Assembly (NCBI GenBank): GCA_030268105.1
Contig: BSDZ01000079.1
Coordinates: forward strand, 1,741,501 to 1,805,500
Reading direction: 5' to 3'
Source: Volvox africanus
Taxonomy: Eukaryota; Chlorophyta; Chlorophyceae; Chlamydomonadales; Volvocaceae
DNA: 64,000 bases
The notes under the pieces are model-generated. The model was not told where the DNA came from. It was given only the letters and a program-made list of their open reading frames with translations, and searched no databases. Numbering within the stretch: the stretch's first letter is position 1; each line of letters starts with the position of its first letter. Of the stretch, positions 1-40,762 are shown piece by piece. The translations under genes and the position numbers were made by a program.

Positions 1-149
1 GGGGCAGGAACACAGGCCACAACGTAGAACCAGATGTAGCAGCGGAAATCGTCCAGTAGGAAAGGAAACTGGAGGAGGACACAAACCTCACATCCCACAC
101 CCTTCTGTCGCTTTTCATTTGGTTGGGCTTCTTGATGTCATAAGGGTGT

Positions 150-290
150 CAGGTGGTAAAGTCACACGCATACACACACGCATACACACATGCATACACA
201 CATGCATATATACATGCATACACACACGCATACACACACGCATACACACATGCATATATACATGCATACACACACAAACACACACACAGA
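150..290. repeat. CA-rich microsatellite (ACACACGCAT / ATACACACATGC units)
   Basis: Imperfect CACA and GCATACACACA units fill the intron directly after the exon carrying the protease active-site Ser, beginning at its splice donor. Both strands are open through it only because the repeat lacks stop codons. Confidence 0.9.
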
Positions 291-291
291 C

Positions 292-3200
292 CTTGTAAAA
301 GTTGGCGTCCTTGGCGCCCAGGATGGAGAGGACCAGCGCCGCTACGCCCGCGACCATGGGGGTGGCCATAGAGCTTCCTGAGGAATTGGCCCAGGTGTGA
401 TTGATGACAGTGCTGAGAATCTCGTTCCCTGGAGCGGCAACACTGACCGTTCGGGGTCCGTAGTTGCTGCCTTCTATTCTGGTGGCGCTCCGCACCTCTA
501 GGCGTTTGTCCTGCAGAGATGGCAACAGGAGCAGCCGTTGGCCGTTGCGGTTGCAGTAGGAACCGTCACAGTACGTATCGCAAATAGCCGTACATCGCAA
601 ATAGCCGTCAATTGAAGATAACAGTACAAAAGCAGCGGCATAGCAGCAGCAGTATCGGTCAGAGGTCACTGCCTCCCATCATGTCCAAATCCGAATGCAT
701 TCAGATGCGATCATTTAACATGGGAGGGGGAGGGAGGCGGGAAGAAGCCGCGAATCCACCTCTGCCAAGCTGTACCGCTTCCGTTGCTAACCACCTAACC
801 TACCTGTGTATCCGTTGCCATGACGCACATCACATTGTCGGGGAAGTCTCGAATCAGCGTGCAGGGGTTGTAATACTCTATGTCATCCAGGTTGGCCGCT
901 TCGTTGCCTGCACCGTGTTTTCGGAGGACAGAAAGGTAATGGGATATGTCTACGTGAGGGTCCGGTGCCAGATCCCTTCAAGGGCAAGGCAGACAGACAG
1001 ACAGACAGACAGACAGATTGATGCCACAACCACTACGATCTGCGCCCGACTAAAGTTTAAATCGAATCACGCTTTAAAACGAAACCCTGGGACTAGTAGT
1101 GTTAACAACACAATTCAGTACCAGGACGTTCTACTACCAATAACAAATTATAAAAAAACTTCTGGAGTTATAAAAGTACTCGAATATTTGATTTTATATT
1201 ATATAGATAATAGCAGCCTTCTGCATTATTAGCTTGTGCATAAGCACAAGCTAATAATACTGTAAAGCAAAAATAAAAAATTAAATTTTATAAACCCCCG
1301 ACCCCAAGGCCATCCCTGCATCTCACCCTCATTACAAAATGAGACCTACAGGACCGGTATATGGCCCCCTATCCACCCATACACACACCCATCGCACCGG
1401 CGGCAGCCACCAGCAACATGCTGCTGTCCTTCAGCTTATTCAGCGCCAGTCTGTAGAGATCTGTTTCATTGCGCAGCGCGTCTCTCTGCGCCCCAGTCTG
1501 CGGGTTGTGGGTGTTTTCTTCGGGCCCGAAGCTGCAGCTGATGACATGGGCGCCTTCCTTGATGGCGTAGTCGATGGCCACCAGGATGTTGCTCAAATAG
1601 AACTTTCGATCGTTGGGAGTCACCTGGGGAGGGGGTGAGGGAGGTTGAGGGAAAGGTGAAGGAGTCAGCGGAGTTCGAGTGTGAGAGCCGTAGGTCCAAC
1701 CCATGTGCGAGAGGGCTTCGTAAAAGAATAACATGTTATGTTATGAACGGGTGTTACACTGTATGTGTATGTGTATGTGTATGTGCATGTGCATGTGTTA
1801 CACTGTGGGCGACTTGCCCTGAGAGGACAAGCACCGGGGGCCCTGACCGGGCCGAACCACAGCGCAGGGGGGAACACACGGCTTAATCTGTCCATCCTGT
1901 CGTGCGCTCCTCCCCTCGCTCGAGCCAGCAAGGGCACACAGACCTCACGAGCCTCAAGCTTGGCTACTCAAAGGAACAGACCCTCAGCCAACCACACCAG
2001 CTCCCAGACGGAGAGGGTAAGAGAGCAACCCCTACCTCCCTAAAAGCAAGGAAACCCCTCCTCCTCCACCTCCACTGCCTCCCAAGCAAAACTTCTGGCC
2101 CTCCCTCCCAGGGACACTCCAGGGAAAGAGGGCAATAAGCTAGGACCCTCCCAAACTGCCCAGCAGACGAGCTAGACTCCTCCGAAGACGCGGGGGGGGG
2201 ATAACAGCCACCAAGGCGCCCGCCTGAAAAGCTCAACGGCTATGCCCACTGAGAGCCCTAGCTATTCCTACCTGCAAGACAAGCTGGGGAGCCCTCCCTC
2301 TCCACCTACTAGATCCCTCCCAGTCCCCATGGCCAAGGAAAGGCCAGCCCTACCCAGGGGCACGCCTCCCTGCCTCCTCCCAACGCCCAGCCAACTCTGG
2401 CCGCAAGGGCTCTCCTCACATGTTATGTTATATCATATTAAGTCGGGGTGATCGCAGGTAGAGACGAATGGGCAGGCCAGGCAGCTAGTGTGCTGGCGAG
2501 GGCACACTTATTACGCCAACAAATGTGAGTTTTACATATTCCAAACCTTAAGACACATGATTTTGACGTTAGGTGCGATGCCAGCAATCCCCACTCGATT
2601 GTTCCGAACGGCGGCGATGATACCGCTGCAGTGGGAGCCATGTCCCGTAAAGTCCGTGGCGTTTGGTCGTCGGCCGCATCCAGGACCGTAGGTCTCCGGG
2701 CAAGGACCTGCGAAATCGTAGCCCATAAAATCGTCCACATAACCTGCATGGAGGCGAATGTGCAATCGCGTATGTGGGTATGCGTTCATGCGGACCCCGA
2801 AGCCTACTTCGGGATTTTCATAAACGGAGAAGTTGAAAGGAAGGGGGGGGTGAGGTGAGGTGAGGTGAGGTGAGGTGTTGGTTGATGACTGTATGTGATG
2901 ATGATTGGGTGAGATGCATCATTGGGTTTAATATTCATACCAGTCAAACTCAATGTGCAGCTGCGCGGTGCGTTGAGCAGAGACTGAGCAGAACAAAGAA
3001 GAGAAAACTAAGAAGAGAAGGCACGATACGGCTTTGAAGTACGAGTACGAAGTTCGACTATGAAGTATGACTATAAGGTACAACAATCAGTAGTAATGAT
3101 ATGTTTAGTTACTCAACGCATAAACACACATCACACACGCGGTTGCAGTACCTTCTCCCAACCCTCCCCCAACACGCACACGCAGGGCCGTTGCACTGAC

Positions 3201-5929
3201 CATTCTTATCGTCGTCAACCTGATTGCCCGGAATCTCCCGCGGATTCACCCACAGGTTGTCAGCCAAATCAGGGTGCTGCCAGAGGACCGAAGAAGCAGG
3301 CAAAGGTGAGGAAGCCAAAGTGCATAATAAGTCATATAATTAGCAGTGGAAGTAGGAAGTAGGAAAGTAGGAGTAGAGCGACCAGTACGTCCAACATCAA
3401 AAGCTGTTCTACCGCCAGTTACTTACAACCTCATCCTGCTGTAGCCCTTGTACTGCCGCAACGGATTTCAGATCGGGAACTGGAACTGGAATTGTAACCA
3501 GAATTGGAATTGGAATTGGAATTGGAGTTGAACCAATGTTTTAGATGCCAATGGGCGAGGCATTCTGCACTGAACGTACAGGTGCGCGGTGTACGTTGTT
3601 GGCCCACCTTTGTTGCCCTGCTATTTCCTCACCGTGCCCTTCCCTCTCTCTCCCTTCCCTTTACAGAACTGGGTCTTGCCCGCTTCAGTACGCATGCAAG
3701 GACTCTCTTTGCTGTCTTTCGTCATCACGCGTTCCTCGTGCAGCCCCACACTAAACCCGCGCACGGATGTATACCTCGAGGTCACAGCCTGTGTCGATCA
3801 CCGCCACAATCACGCCGTCGCCTGCGCGGAGCCAGGCAGCACCATGAGGAGGGGATTCAGTCTCGGAAAGCTCAGGACGGCGATAAGGACACGTCAGAGC
3901 TAAGCCTGAATAGGCAGCAGCCTAATCGTAGAAGGGAAAGGGGCGCACTCTGTTCATAGAAGGCCAGAGGATGGAAAGAGAGAGCCCCGGCACAATGACA
4001 TGTATAAACTCTCTCACACCGTCTTGCATGGCACCGTTTGCGGCAAATCAGCGCCGCGCTTTTGGCGGGTGCCCTCACCGCCAAGGTCCCCTTCCCCACC
4101 AAGTCCCTCCTCCCCCCCCCCCCAACCAAGTCCCTCCCTCCCCCACCCCACCAAGCCCCTCCTCCCCCCCCCACCAAACCTCTCCTCCCCTCCCTTCCCC
4201 ACCAAGCCCCTCCTTCCTCCCCACCAAGCCCCTCCTCCCTACCAAGGGAGGTGTTCCAAGCTTGTCGCGCCGCGACCTTGTCGAGAGCCCATTGCTCCTG
4301 AGACAGTTCATCCCCGGGCTCAGTCGTGCTAGCCGCCTGACGACGACGCCCCAGCACCGTGTTCGCCACTTGCTGCGGAATTGAGCTCCGTAAGAAGTAG
4401 TCCGGAGGAGGGGCCTGATACAGCGTCCGATCCCGCAGCAGGATAAGCACGTCTGTGAGCGTGTGTGTATCGGGGAAGAGGGGCAGGAAGGCATGGGGCG
4501 AGATAGCATGGAAGGGAAGGTCAAGGTTGGGTGTGCTCCCAAATGGAGGCCAAGGAGGCGCAATGGGACAAGGTCCAGGAGGCTTAGGAACGAGGACATC
4601 TGCTAAAACACGCTGATAAAGAAGTGGTGTGAATGCAGGTACGCAGGAATAGTCTTTTCACCTTGATGCCTTCAAATACGGCCGCAATCGCCGGGATGGA
4701 TTTAGGAAGCCGCTGGCGGTCCGTCCCCCACTGTTTCGGACCTTTTAGTTGCGCTGTTTTGCAAACTCAGGTGCCTCAGGCCAATGTTGCAATAAGAAAC
4801 TTACCTTTCTGATTCTCTAATATCTGTTGCACCTTATACAACGCCGAATAATTCTTGAAGCTCACGACGTTCACCCCGTACGACAGCACCAACTCCTCAA
4901 AGTAGTCGTACAAGAATGGAGGGACTTTGCTCTTGACCGTCTTTTTCAAGTCGTCGAAATGGATAAGCAGACGTAGCGAAGACCCCTCGTTCCCGTCGGC
5001 GGGCACACCCTATTGTTGTACATACATGGGCACAAGCTATGGGTCAACGAAACATTTGAAGGGCAAGCTACGGAATATCCCGTGTGCCCACAAGGGCATA
5101 TTGGTGGAAATGTGAAGCACAGAAGCAGAAACAGAAGATGAGATGAGATGGGGAGAGGTGAGGTGAAGTGAGGTGAGGTATGCGCGCGCATCTGTGTGTG
5201 TATGTGATTATTTGTGTGTTTGTGTGCGTGATTGTGTTTGCGTTCAATGGCGGCCTGGGAAGAGCACGATGCGGGCTTGAGAGGTGAAGCAAATACTCAT
5301 TCCTGCATGGCAGAGTTTTTCCCGCATAGTCTGCGATATTTTCTGGACTTTTTGCTTGTTTGATTTCAATATTATGTCTTTATGAGGTCGGGCCGGCAAG
5401 TCGGCAGGTGTGTGCGCGTTCCCATTCCACGTGGTCGGTTTGTAACGCAGCGACATGATGTACAATTATTGTGACGCTGTGTAAAACACACGTGAGGAAT
5501 TATGAGCTTGCTTGGCCAGAAAATCAAGCAGTTTTGGTTCGGATTTAGCTTGTGTAGCATTCCGGTAATGGGGAGACGGAGAGACGTGAGAGGGCGTGAA
5601 GACGGAGGCGTACCTCATCTCCACTTCGTGCCCCACATCCTCGTACAATGCATACTGATGGCACCACCGCGACTATAATTATACAAGTAATGATTGTAAT
5701 ACAGATGAGGACGGCGGTGACTGGTTTCTTTGCGGTCTGTGCACAGCGACGACGGCGGGAAGAGCGAGGGGCATCACTGTCAAGTGATGGTGAGCAGTAT
5801 TATTGCAATGTAACGTACCCATTTAGTCCACCCCAATCGTAGCTTTTCCAGAAATCCTGGGACGTTCCGCTCAGGGGCCGCAGCCGGTGCAATTGAGTCT
5901 TTTTCATCAAACAAAATGTTTATGGACAT
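292..5929 (-). CDS. Subtilisin-like serine protease (S8) with N-terminal membrane anchor, 3' end unresolved
   Basis: Eleven exons join in frame (539 codons): 5929-5819, 5736-5614, 5009-4805, 4741-4643, 4452-4243, 3821-3775, 3276-3201, 2743-2547, 1623-1398, 907-804, 510-292. The start is the ATG at 5929. Residues 1-37 are polar, then exon 2 codes a hydrophobic run (TAVLICITIITCIIIVAVV), suggesting a type II signal anchor. Exon 3 resembles an inhibitor propeptide. The S8 triad is complete: Asp in VIDTGCD (exon 6), His in GHGSHCSG (exon 8), Ser in GSSMATPMVAG (exon 11). The oxyanion Asn is in AAAGNE across exons 9/10. The calcium-type segment VDDDKNGYVDDF spans exons 7/8. The exon 4 donor (GTACCT at 4642) is the least certain border; GTGAAA at 4661 looks stronger but breaks the frame. 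Sequence after 292 may continue beyond the window. Function inferred: endopeptidase at a membrane or outside the cell, perhaps wall or matrix processing. Confidence 0.9.
989..1017. repeat. (AGAC)n tetranucleotide repeat
   Basis: About seven tandem AGAC units in the protease intron between exons 9 and 10. Confidence 0.9.
1225..1258. repeat. Perfect 15-bp inverted repeat with 4-nt loop
   Basis: Arms 1225-1239 and 1244-1258 are exact reverse complements around the loop ATAA, inside a locally AT-rich stretch of the intron between protease exons 9 and 10. It would form a strong hairpin in DNA or pre-mRNA. No gene is visible around it. Confidence 0.85.
1731..2431. mobile_element. Non-autonomous interspersed element (673 bp) flanked by a 14-bp direct repeat
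   Basis: The 14-mer ACATGTTATGTTAT occurs at 1731-1744 and again at 2418-2431, as expected of a target-site duplication. Between the copies lie 673 bp with a TATGTG microsatellite, then a block starting near 1796 with GTGTTACACTGTGGGCGAC. The first about 200 bp of that block match a repeat cluster at 39812-40300. No convincing open reading frame, terminal inverted repeat or poly(A) tail was seen, so a SINE-like or other non-autonomous element is more likely than an autonomous transposon. It sits in the protease intron between exons 8 and 9. Confidence 0.6.
2849..2877. repeat. (GGTGA)n repeat
   Basis: Five to six tandem GTGAG units in the intron between protease exons 7 and 8. A degenerate version of the same motif occurs at about 5155-5180 in the intron between exons 2 and 3. 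Confidence 0.85.
3481..3532. repeat. (TGGAAT)n-like repeat
   Basis: Imperfect TGGAACTGGAAT/TTGGAA units in the intron between protease exons 6 and 7. Confidence 0.8.
4096..4246. repeat. C-rich minisatellite carrying seven ACCAAG cores, overlapping a splice donor
   Basis: On the plus strand ACCAAG or ACCAAA recurs at about 4098, 4125, 4150, 4172, 4201, 4222 and 4241, separated by CCCCTCCT-type spacers. Read on the gene strand this is repeated CTTGGTGGGG. The copy at 4241 is the actual end of protease exon 5 (CTTG|GTAGGG), so the tract begins at the splice donor and repeats a donor-like core downstream. Confidence 0.8.
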
Positions 5930-8364
5930 TTTGAAGTATTGTATAAACCCTCTAATTGCTGTTATAAAATTGAGGCTTTGCTTGGCAAATATTTTATCTC
6001 ATCCACGTCAAGCATAGCTCATATTCCTCTGTCATAAATGGGAACGAGAGTTTTAAATTGTAGTTTTATGATCGTTAAAAAATTATAGGAGTAACTTTCG
6101 CAGGTAAGTGAGTTATCGGCATGCATGATAAGTGCTCCCCTTTTATGTTATACGGACGGTTCCCATTGCAACAAGCAACTCAGGCAAAAAAATATTGTAA
6201 GAATTCAACATTGCGGTGAATTATTTTCAATTATCATGTCATAGGTATCTTCATGAAGTCATCCAGAGAGGTTATCCCGTGATCGTGTGACCCTGCGCCA
6301 ATCTTAAGAGAATCAGAAGACAAGAAATTGTGGTTGATACCCAAACCAAAAATTAATGTACGTGGATTTGAGATTGCCTGGATAAGTCACTATGCTCACT
6401 AATGACTGTCCGTGCCACAACGGGTTTAACGGGCAAGCAGGACAGAGCCGTCTTCCGACACCATCAAAGAATCTTGAACTGCTGTAAATTGACAAAAATA
6501 TATATTTACTGAAGATATTTTATATAGTATTTTTTGCCTTTAACTCTGAGTACGTGCTCTCGCTACATTTTCTTGTCTTACATGTAAGGGTAGGTACACA
6601 TGCAAAATCTGCAAGTTAAATATTGCGTCAAGGAAATCTCAATTGTTGTTGCAGTGTACGTACTGTAAAGATGTCAGCGACCGCTTACTGATTATGCAAT
6701 GATCGTTGCGCAACATTATAAATCCAGCATTTGTGCAGATAGTCCTATGGTAAAAATGACGTACCGAAATCTCTGGTATTCATCGTTGCGGCTAGGCATC
6801 GTACTGTACCATAGTCTGCAAACGAGGACAATAGCCAAATTAAAGGTTCCTCGCCCTCGCTTTCACCGCGGGGCGGTTCTGGAGTACCTTAGATTTAAAA
6901 ATATAGGGTTTTCCTAGTTGACATTTTATGGGTTTAGTTGGTATTTTATCAGGTACCACACGCTTACATGTTAAGACGATTTCCCGGCCAGTGCGATAAG
7001 GTCACGGACTACAACGAAATGGATCGAGGCCCGACCGAGTTGCGATCCCGACCTGGAATCGATCTGTTCATTGATCGCCCGGCTCGCCCGCATCTCCTGC
7101 CCATTCAGGTCATGATGCCGACACACATCCATTTTATGTAAGCTGTCAGTCCTCAACGGCAGCACCAGGGGTCCCCTGGGGAGCACTGTTTGTCAAACAT
7201 GATATTCCAACCAAAGAAGATGGTCGTGTGGATATCCGGCTCGCCTCCCGACACATAGAGGGCCATGCGCCGAGAGAGCTGTGGTCTTGCTTCACAGCAA
7301 AAACGCCACAGTAGGTACCACGAGAAACACTGGGACCATGAACGAGGGTGGAAAACCTCTTTCCTAGGTCTCCACCATCATCACCAGAATCCCGGACGTT
7401 CCTATGCCAGTCACATTACTCCAATGCATGCTTCTACCCTCTCCTCGTCAGTTCCCCGAGCTGCACACGGTGATTGGCGCCACCGTAAATGAATTATATC
7501 GATGACGGTGAGGCCGGCCCCATCGGATGATGCAGCATGATGCGCTTGCGACCCACAGCTGCGCAACGTCACCCAAAGCTCGGTCCACAGAAACAAGGGC
7601 CCTCCACATTGCCAACCCATTTACCCGCACCAGTCTTAAAAGTCGACAGCGAGCTCTATAACCGTTAATGACATCTGGCGTCCTGAACAATATTCCATCA
7701 CACCAACCTTGCCACCTCTGATAGAGCGGCAACATGTCATGTAATGACGGCAGAAAATGTCTGACCAAGCACACCTACCACCAGTCACCGCGAGCATCAT
7801 CAAAAATATGACATACAGCCCGCCCGGGTTGCACGGTAAGCCCATCAAACGGAGCGGCCTTGGAGCGGCGAAGACCCTAGACAGCCAGACTCTTTAGTAA
7901 CCTTTGGTCGTCCTCTAGGGCTTCACGTTCACAGTCCTGCCTATTGAGCACCTGCCCAGCAAACACAAATGGTGGTTTTGGCCACCCATAGCTACAAATT
8001 TCCGATACCCGGGGCACCTTTTTGTCGCTTTCCCGAGTTTCTCACGCACACGGCTATTGTGAAATACCGTACGTTCTCAGGCGCAATTTTCCAGCATCCG
8101 TCCCCTGGGTATTTTGATACCTTTCTTACCTAGCGTCACATGAATACCAGTCAGCCCCTCGCATCCGCATTTCATTGTTCGTTAGTCACACCCTACAAGA
8201 TCCACAACAAAACCGCCAAGACCTGACCTGACCGGGAATATTGTCTTGCTCTATCCAATTGTCACCTACACATAACCACACACCACTAACCCAACCCAAC
8301 CCCTACTACGGCGACACCGTTGCCATCGCCACCACCAGCCTGCCCGAGTTCATGTCCAGACACG
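5930..8364. other. Intergenic region between protease 5' end and dynein 3' end
   Basis: About 2.4 kb without a credible gene. 5930-7000 is AT-rich; short TATA-like words lie 15-45 bp upstream of the protease ATG but are too common here to call a promoter. 7000-8364 has a higher GC content and should hold the dynein 3' untranslated region on the minus strand. Small reading frames here have no recognisable motifs or splice-consistent extensions. Confidence 0.6.
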
Positions 8365-38141
<29,777 letters not shown>

Positions 38142-38742
38142 TTCGCACTAGCTGACCCTAATGCTGCCGTGTCATGCTTAGCTAGACCTGCCACCAGCTC
38201 CACCTCCAGAACTTTAAGAACAAGATTTCTGCAGGCGCACCGCCTTGCTGTCTCTTCACTCCAAATGTCACTCACAATACTTTGTGTCCGCGAGTACGTT
38301 GACCAAATTCAGAATGAATCTTTAAAACTAAATCATTCTATCCAACAAAAATGATTTGCAAAATGAGAAGGTAATGAAGTTATGCTTTCCAGCTCCTGGG
38401 CAGAGCTATGAAGAACAGCAAGCTGCTAACTAAAACCCTTGTAAAACACGTGAAGAAAAAGCAAGGTAAGGCATCATAAGTGGGCCAAACTGTGCTTGCC
38501 TCTAAGTGATGTGTACGGTAGAAGGTGCCGAGCTACCGAACAAAGTGTTCGTCGGGACCTATCATTTACTTCAGCGTTACCACGCGTTAGCTCCAATTGC
38601 CATTAGGTTCCTGGTGTTGAATGCACCTGTTTTTGTTTTCAGGCCTTCGCCTGTAGTTACGACACTGATCCGAAGCAGGTTACCCACATATTAAAACCGA
38701 GTTTATTTTTGTCAGTAAACGCTGTCATCATCTTTGCTGGCG
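38142..38742. promoter_or_regulatory. Divergent promoter region between dynein and kelch genes
   Basis: Only 601 bp separate the dynein ATG (minus strand, 38141) from the kelch ATG (plus strand, 38743), so both promoters and 5' leaders must lie here unless upstream untranslated exons exist. No clear TATA box was recognised for either gene. Shared regulation is an inference from the layout. Confidence 0.5.
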
Positions 38743-40731
38743 ATGGGGTCCCAGTGGCGATTGGTGAAGGTAGGCACTGACAACATACGGGACAAGACAA
38801 CATGGTCCTGTACCAAATTGATATCTTTTCTAATCTCGATTGCAGCCTGAGGGTCTGGCGCCTGCTCCAAGGGGTGCACACGCGAGCGTGGCCCTCGGCA
38901 CGAAGGTATTGGTCTTCGGCGGTGCCGACCGTGCGCCGGTTCCTTTTAACGACTTGTGGATTCTTGAAACAGGTGAGCCCTCACTTGATATTGCGTTCAC
39001 ATATATAAACCTTGCGTATCTGAAAACGTGGGGGTATCCCTGCCTTTGGTAAAACCCTGGTGACGCACATTTTGGACAACTGCGGGGGAAAGCCGCATAT
39101 TCCCTTTTTACTCGCTCTAACTACGCTGCCATGGTTATTGCAGCTGACAGAAAATATGAATGGACGCGGATATCACCGATGATGGCGCCAGGGTAAGCTC
39201 TCTCAGCTGTGAGGGTGGGAGCAACGGGAGGAGAGGCATGGACGTAGGATGAAGTTAGCGATTCATGTAAACCGCGAATCCGCAGACCAGTGACGAAGAC
39301 AATTATACCAAGTCATTTTCATTGCTTGTATTTTGCTCTTCAAAATCCTTTTTGCTTATCCCCAACGCGTGTGGTCTGATGTCTTCCTCTGCTAGGTGCA
39401 AGCTCCTTCCGCGTTCTGGAGCCACCCTCACGGTTGTGGGCGATAGGGTTTATTTATTTGGCGGAACGGTGAGCGGACGGACGACTCGGTCGATGTGCTG
39501 TGCGACGTGGTGTCCGGCGTCCTCGCCGGAGGAGCAGCAGCTCTGCATGTCGCACGGGGCATTCAGTAGAGCCCGAACCTAATCACCTTTTCCTGCACTT
39601 TCTACCTTCCTACCTTCAGGAGCCAGTCAGTGGTATGTGCTTCAACGAGCTTAAAGTCCTGGATCCCGACACATGGACGTGGTCGGACGTAGAGGTGTGT
39701 GTGTCTGTCTATCTATCTTTCTGTCTACCTATCTGTGTATCTGTCTATCCATCTACCAATCTGTCTATCTATATTTCTGTCTGTCTGTCTGTCTGTCTGT
39801 CTGTATTAAAGGTGTTACACTGTGGGCGATCGACTTGCCCTGAAAGGACAAGCACCGGGGGCCCTGACCGGGCCGAACCACAGCGCAGGGGGGATGTATG
39901 TATGTATGTATTTATGGGTGTTACACTGTGGGCGACTCGCCCTTCAAAGACGAGCACCGGGGGTCCTGACCGGACCGAGCCACATGTATGTGTGTATGTA
40001 TGTATTTGGGTGTTACACTGTGGGCGACTCGCCCTTCAAAGACGAGCACCGGGGGTCCTGACCGGACCGAGCCACAGCGCAGGGGAGGAACACGTGTATG
40101 TATTTATGGGTGTTACACTGTGGGCGACTCGCCCTTCAAAGACGAGCACCGGGGGTCCTGACCGGACCGAGCCACAGCGCAGGGGAGGAACACGTGGCTT
40201 TGTCTGTCTGTCCTGCCACGTGCTCCCCCTCTCACTTGGGCCAGCGAACCATCAGAGGCTCTCGCCTGGCCACTTACAGAGCACTCAGGGCCACCAAGAA
40301 ACCACAGAATGTATGTATGTATGTATCTATATATCTTACATCTAGGTCTATGTTGTATACGTGTGCATATGTATGTTCGTATGTGCGCAAATACGGTGGT
40401 TTCGGCGCGCAACAAAGGGAGTTTTCGGTTGATTGCGCACACGTGCAAGGCTTGCTGCTGGAACATACAGCTTTGCAAGCTGTTTTCGCCGCCGCATACT
40501 CGTCATCCTGAGACCCACATGCCTCACGTCTGCGTGCGAGTAATCTCGACGTCCCTCCGTCCCTCCGCCTGGATTCCGTGAAATGCTCCGGCCGCCGCGT
40601 AGCCCCAAGGGACGCTCCCGCCCCCCCGCCACTCGCACTGCAGCGGCTGCCTATCGGAAACCTGCCTGGTGAGAAAGTTAACCCACCCGCGATGAGGTCG
40701 GGGTGGGGTGGGGTGGGAAGTTAACCCCGGG

Positions 40732-40762
<31 letters not shown>

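Noticed and set aside
150..371. Overlapping ORFs of His/Thr/Tyr repeats on both strands
   Set aside because: They are translations of the CA microsatellite; they lack motifs and overlap a well-supported protease exon and intron.
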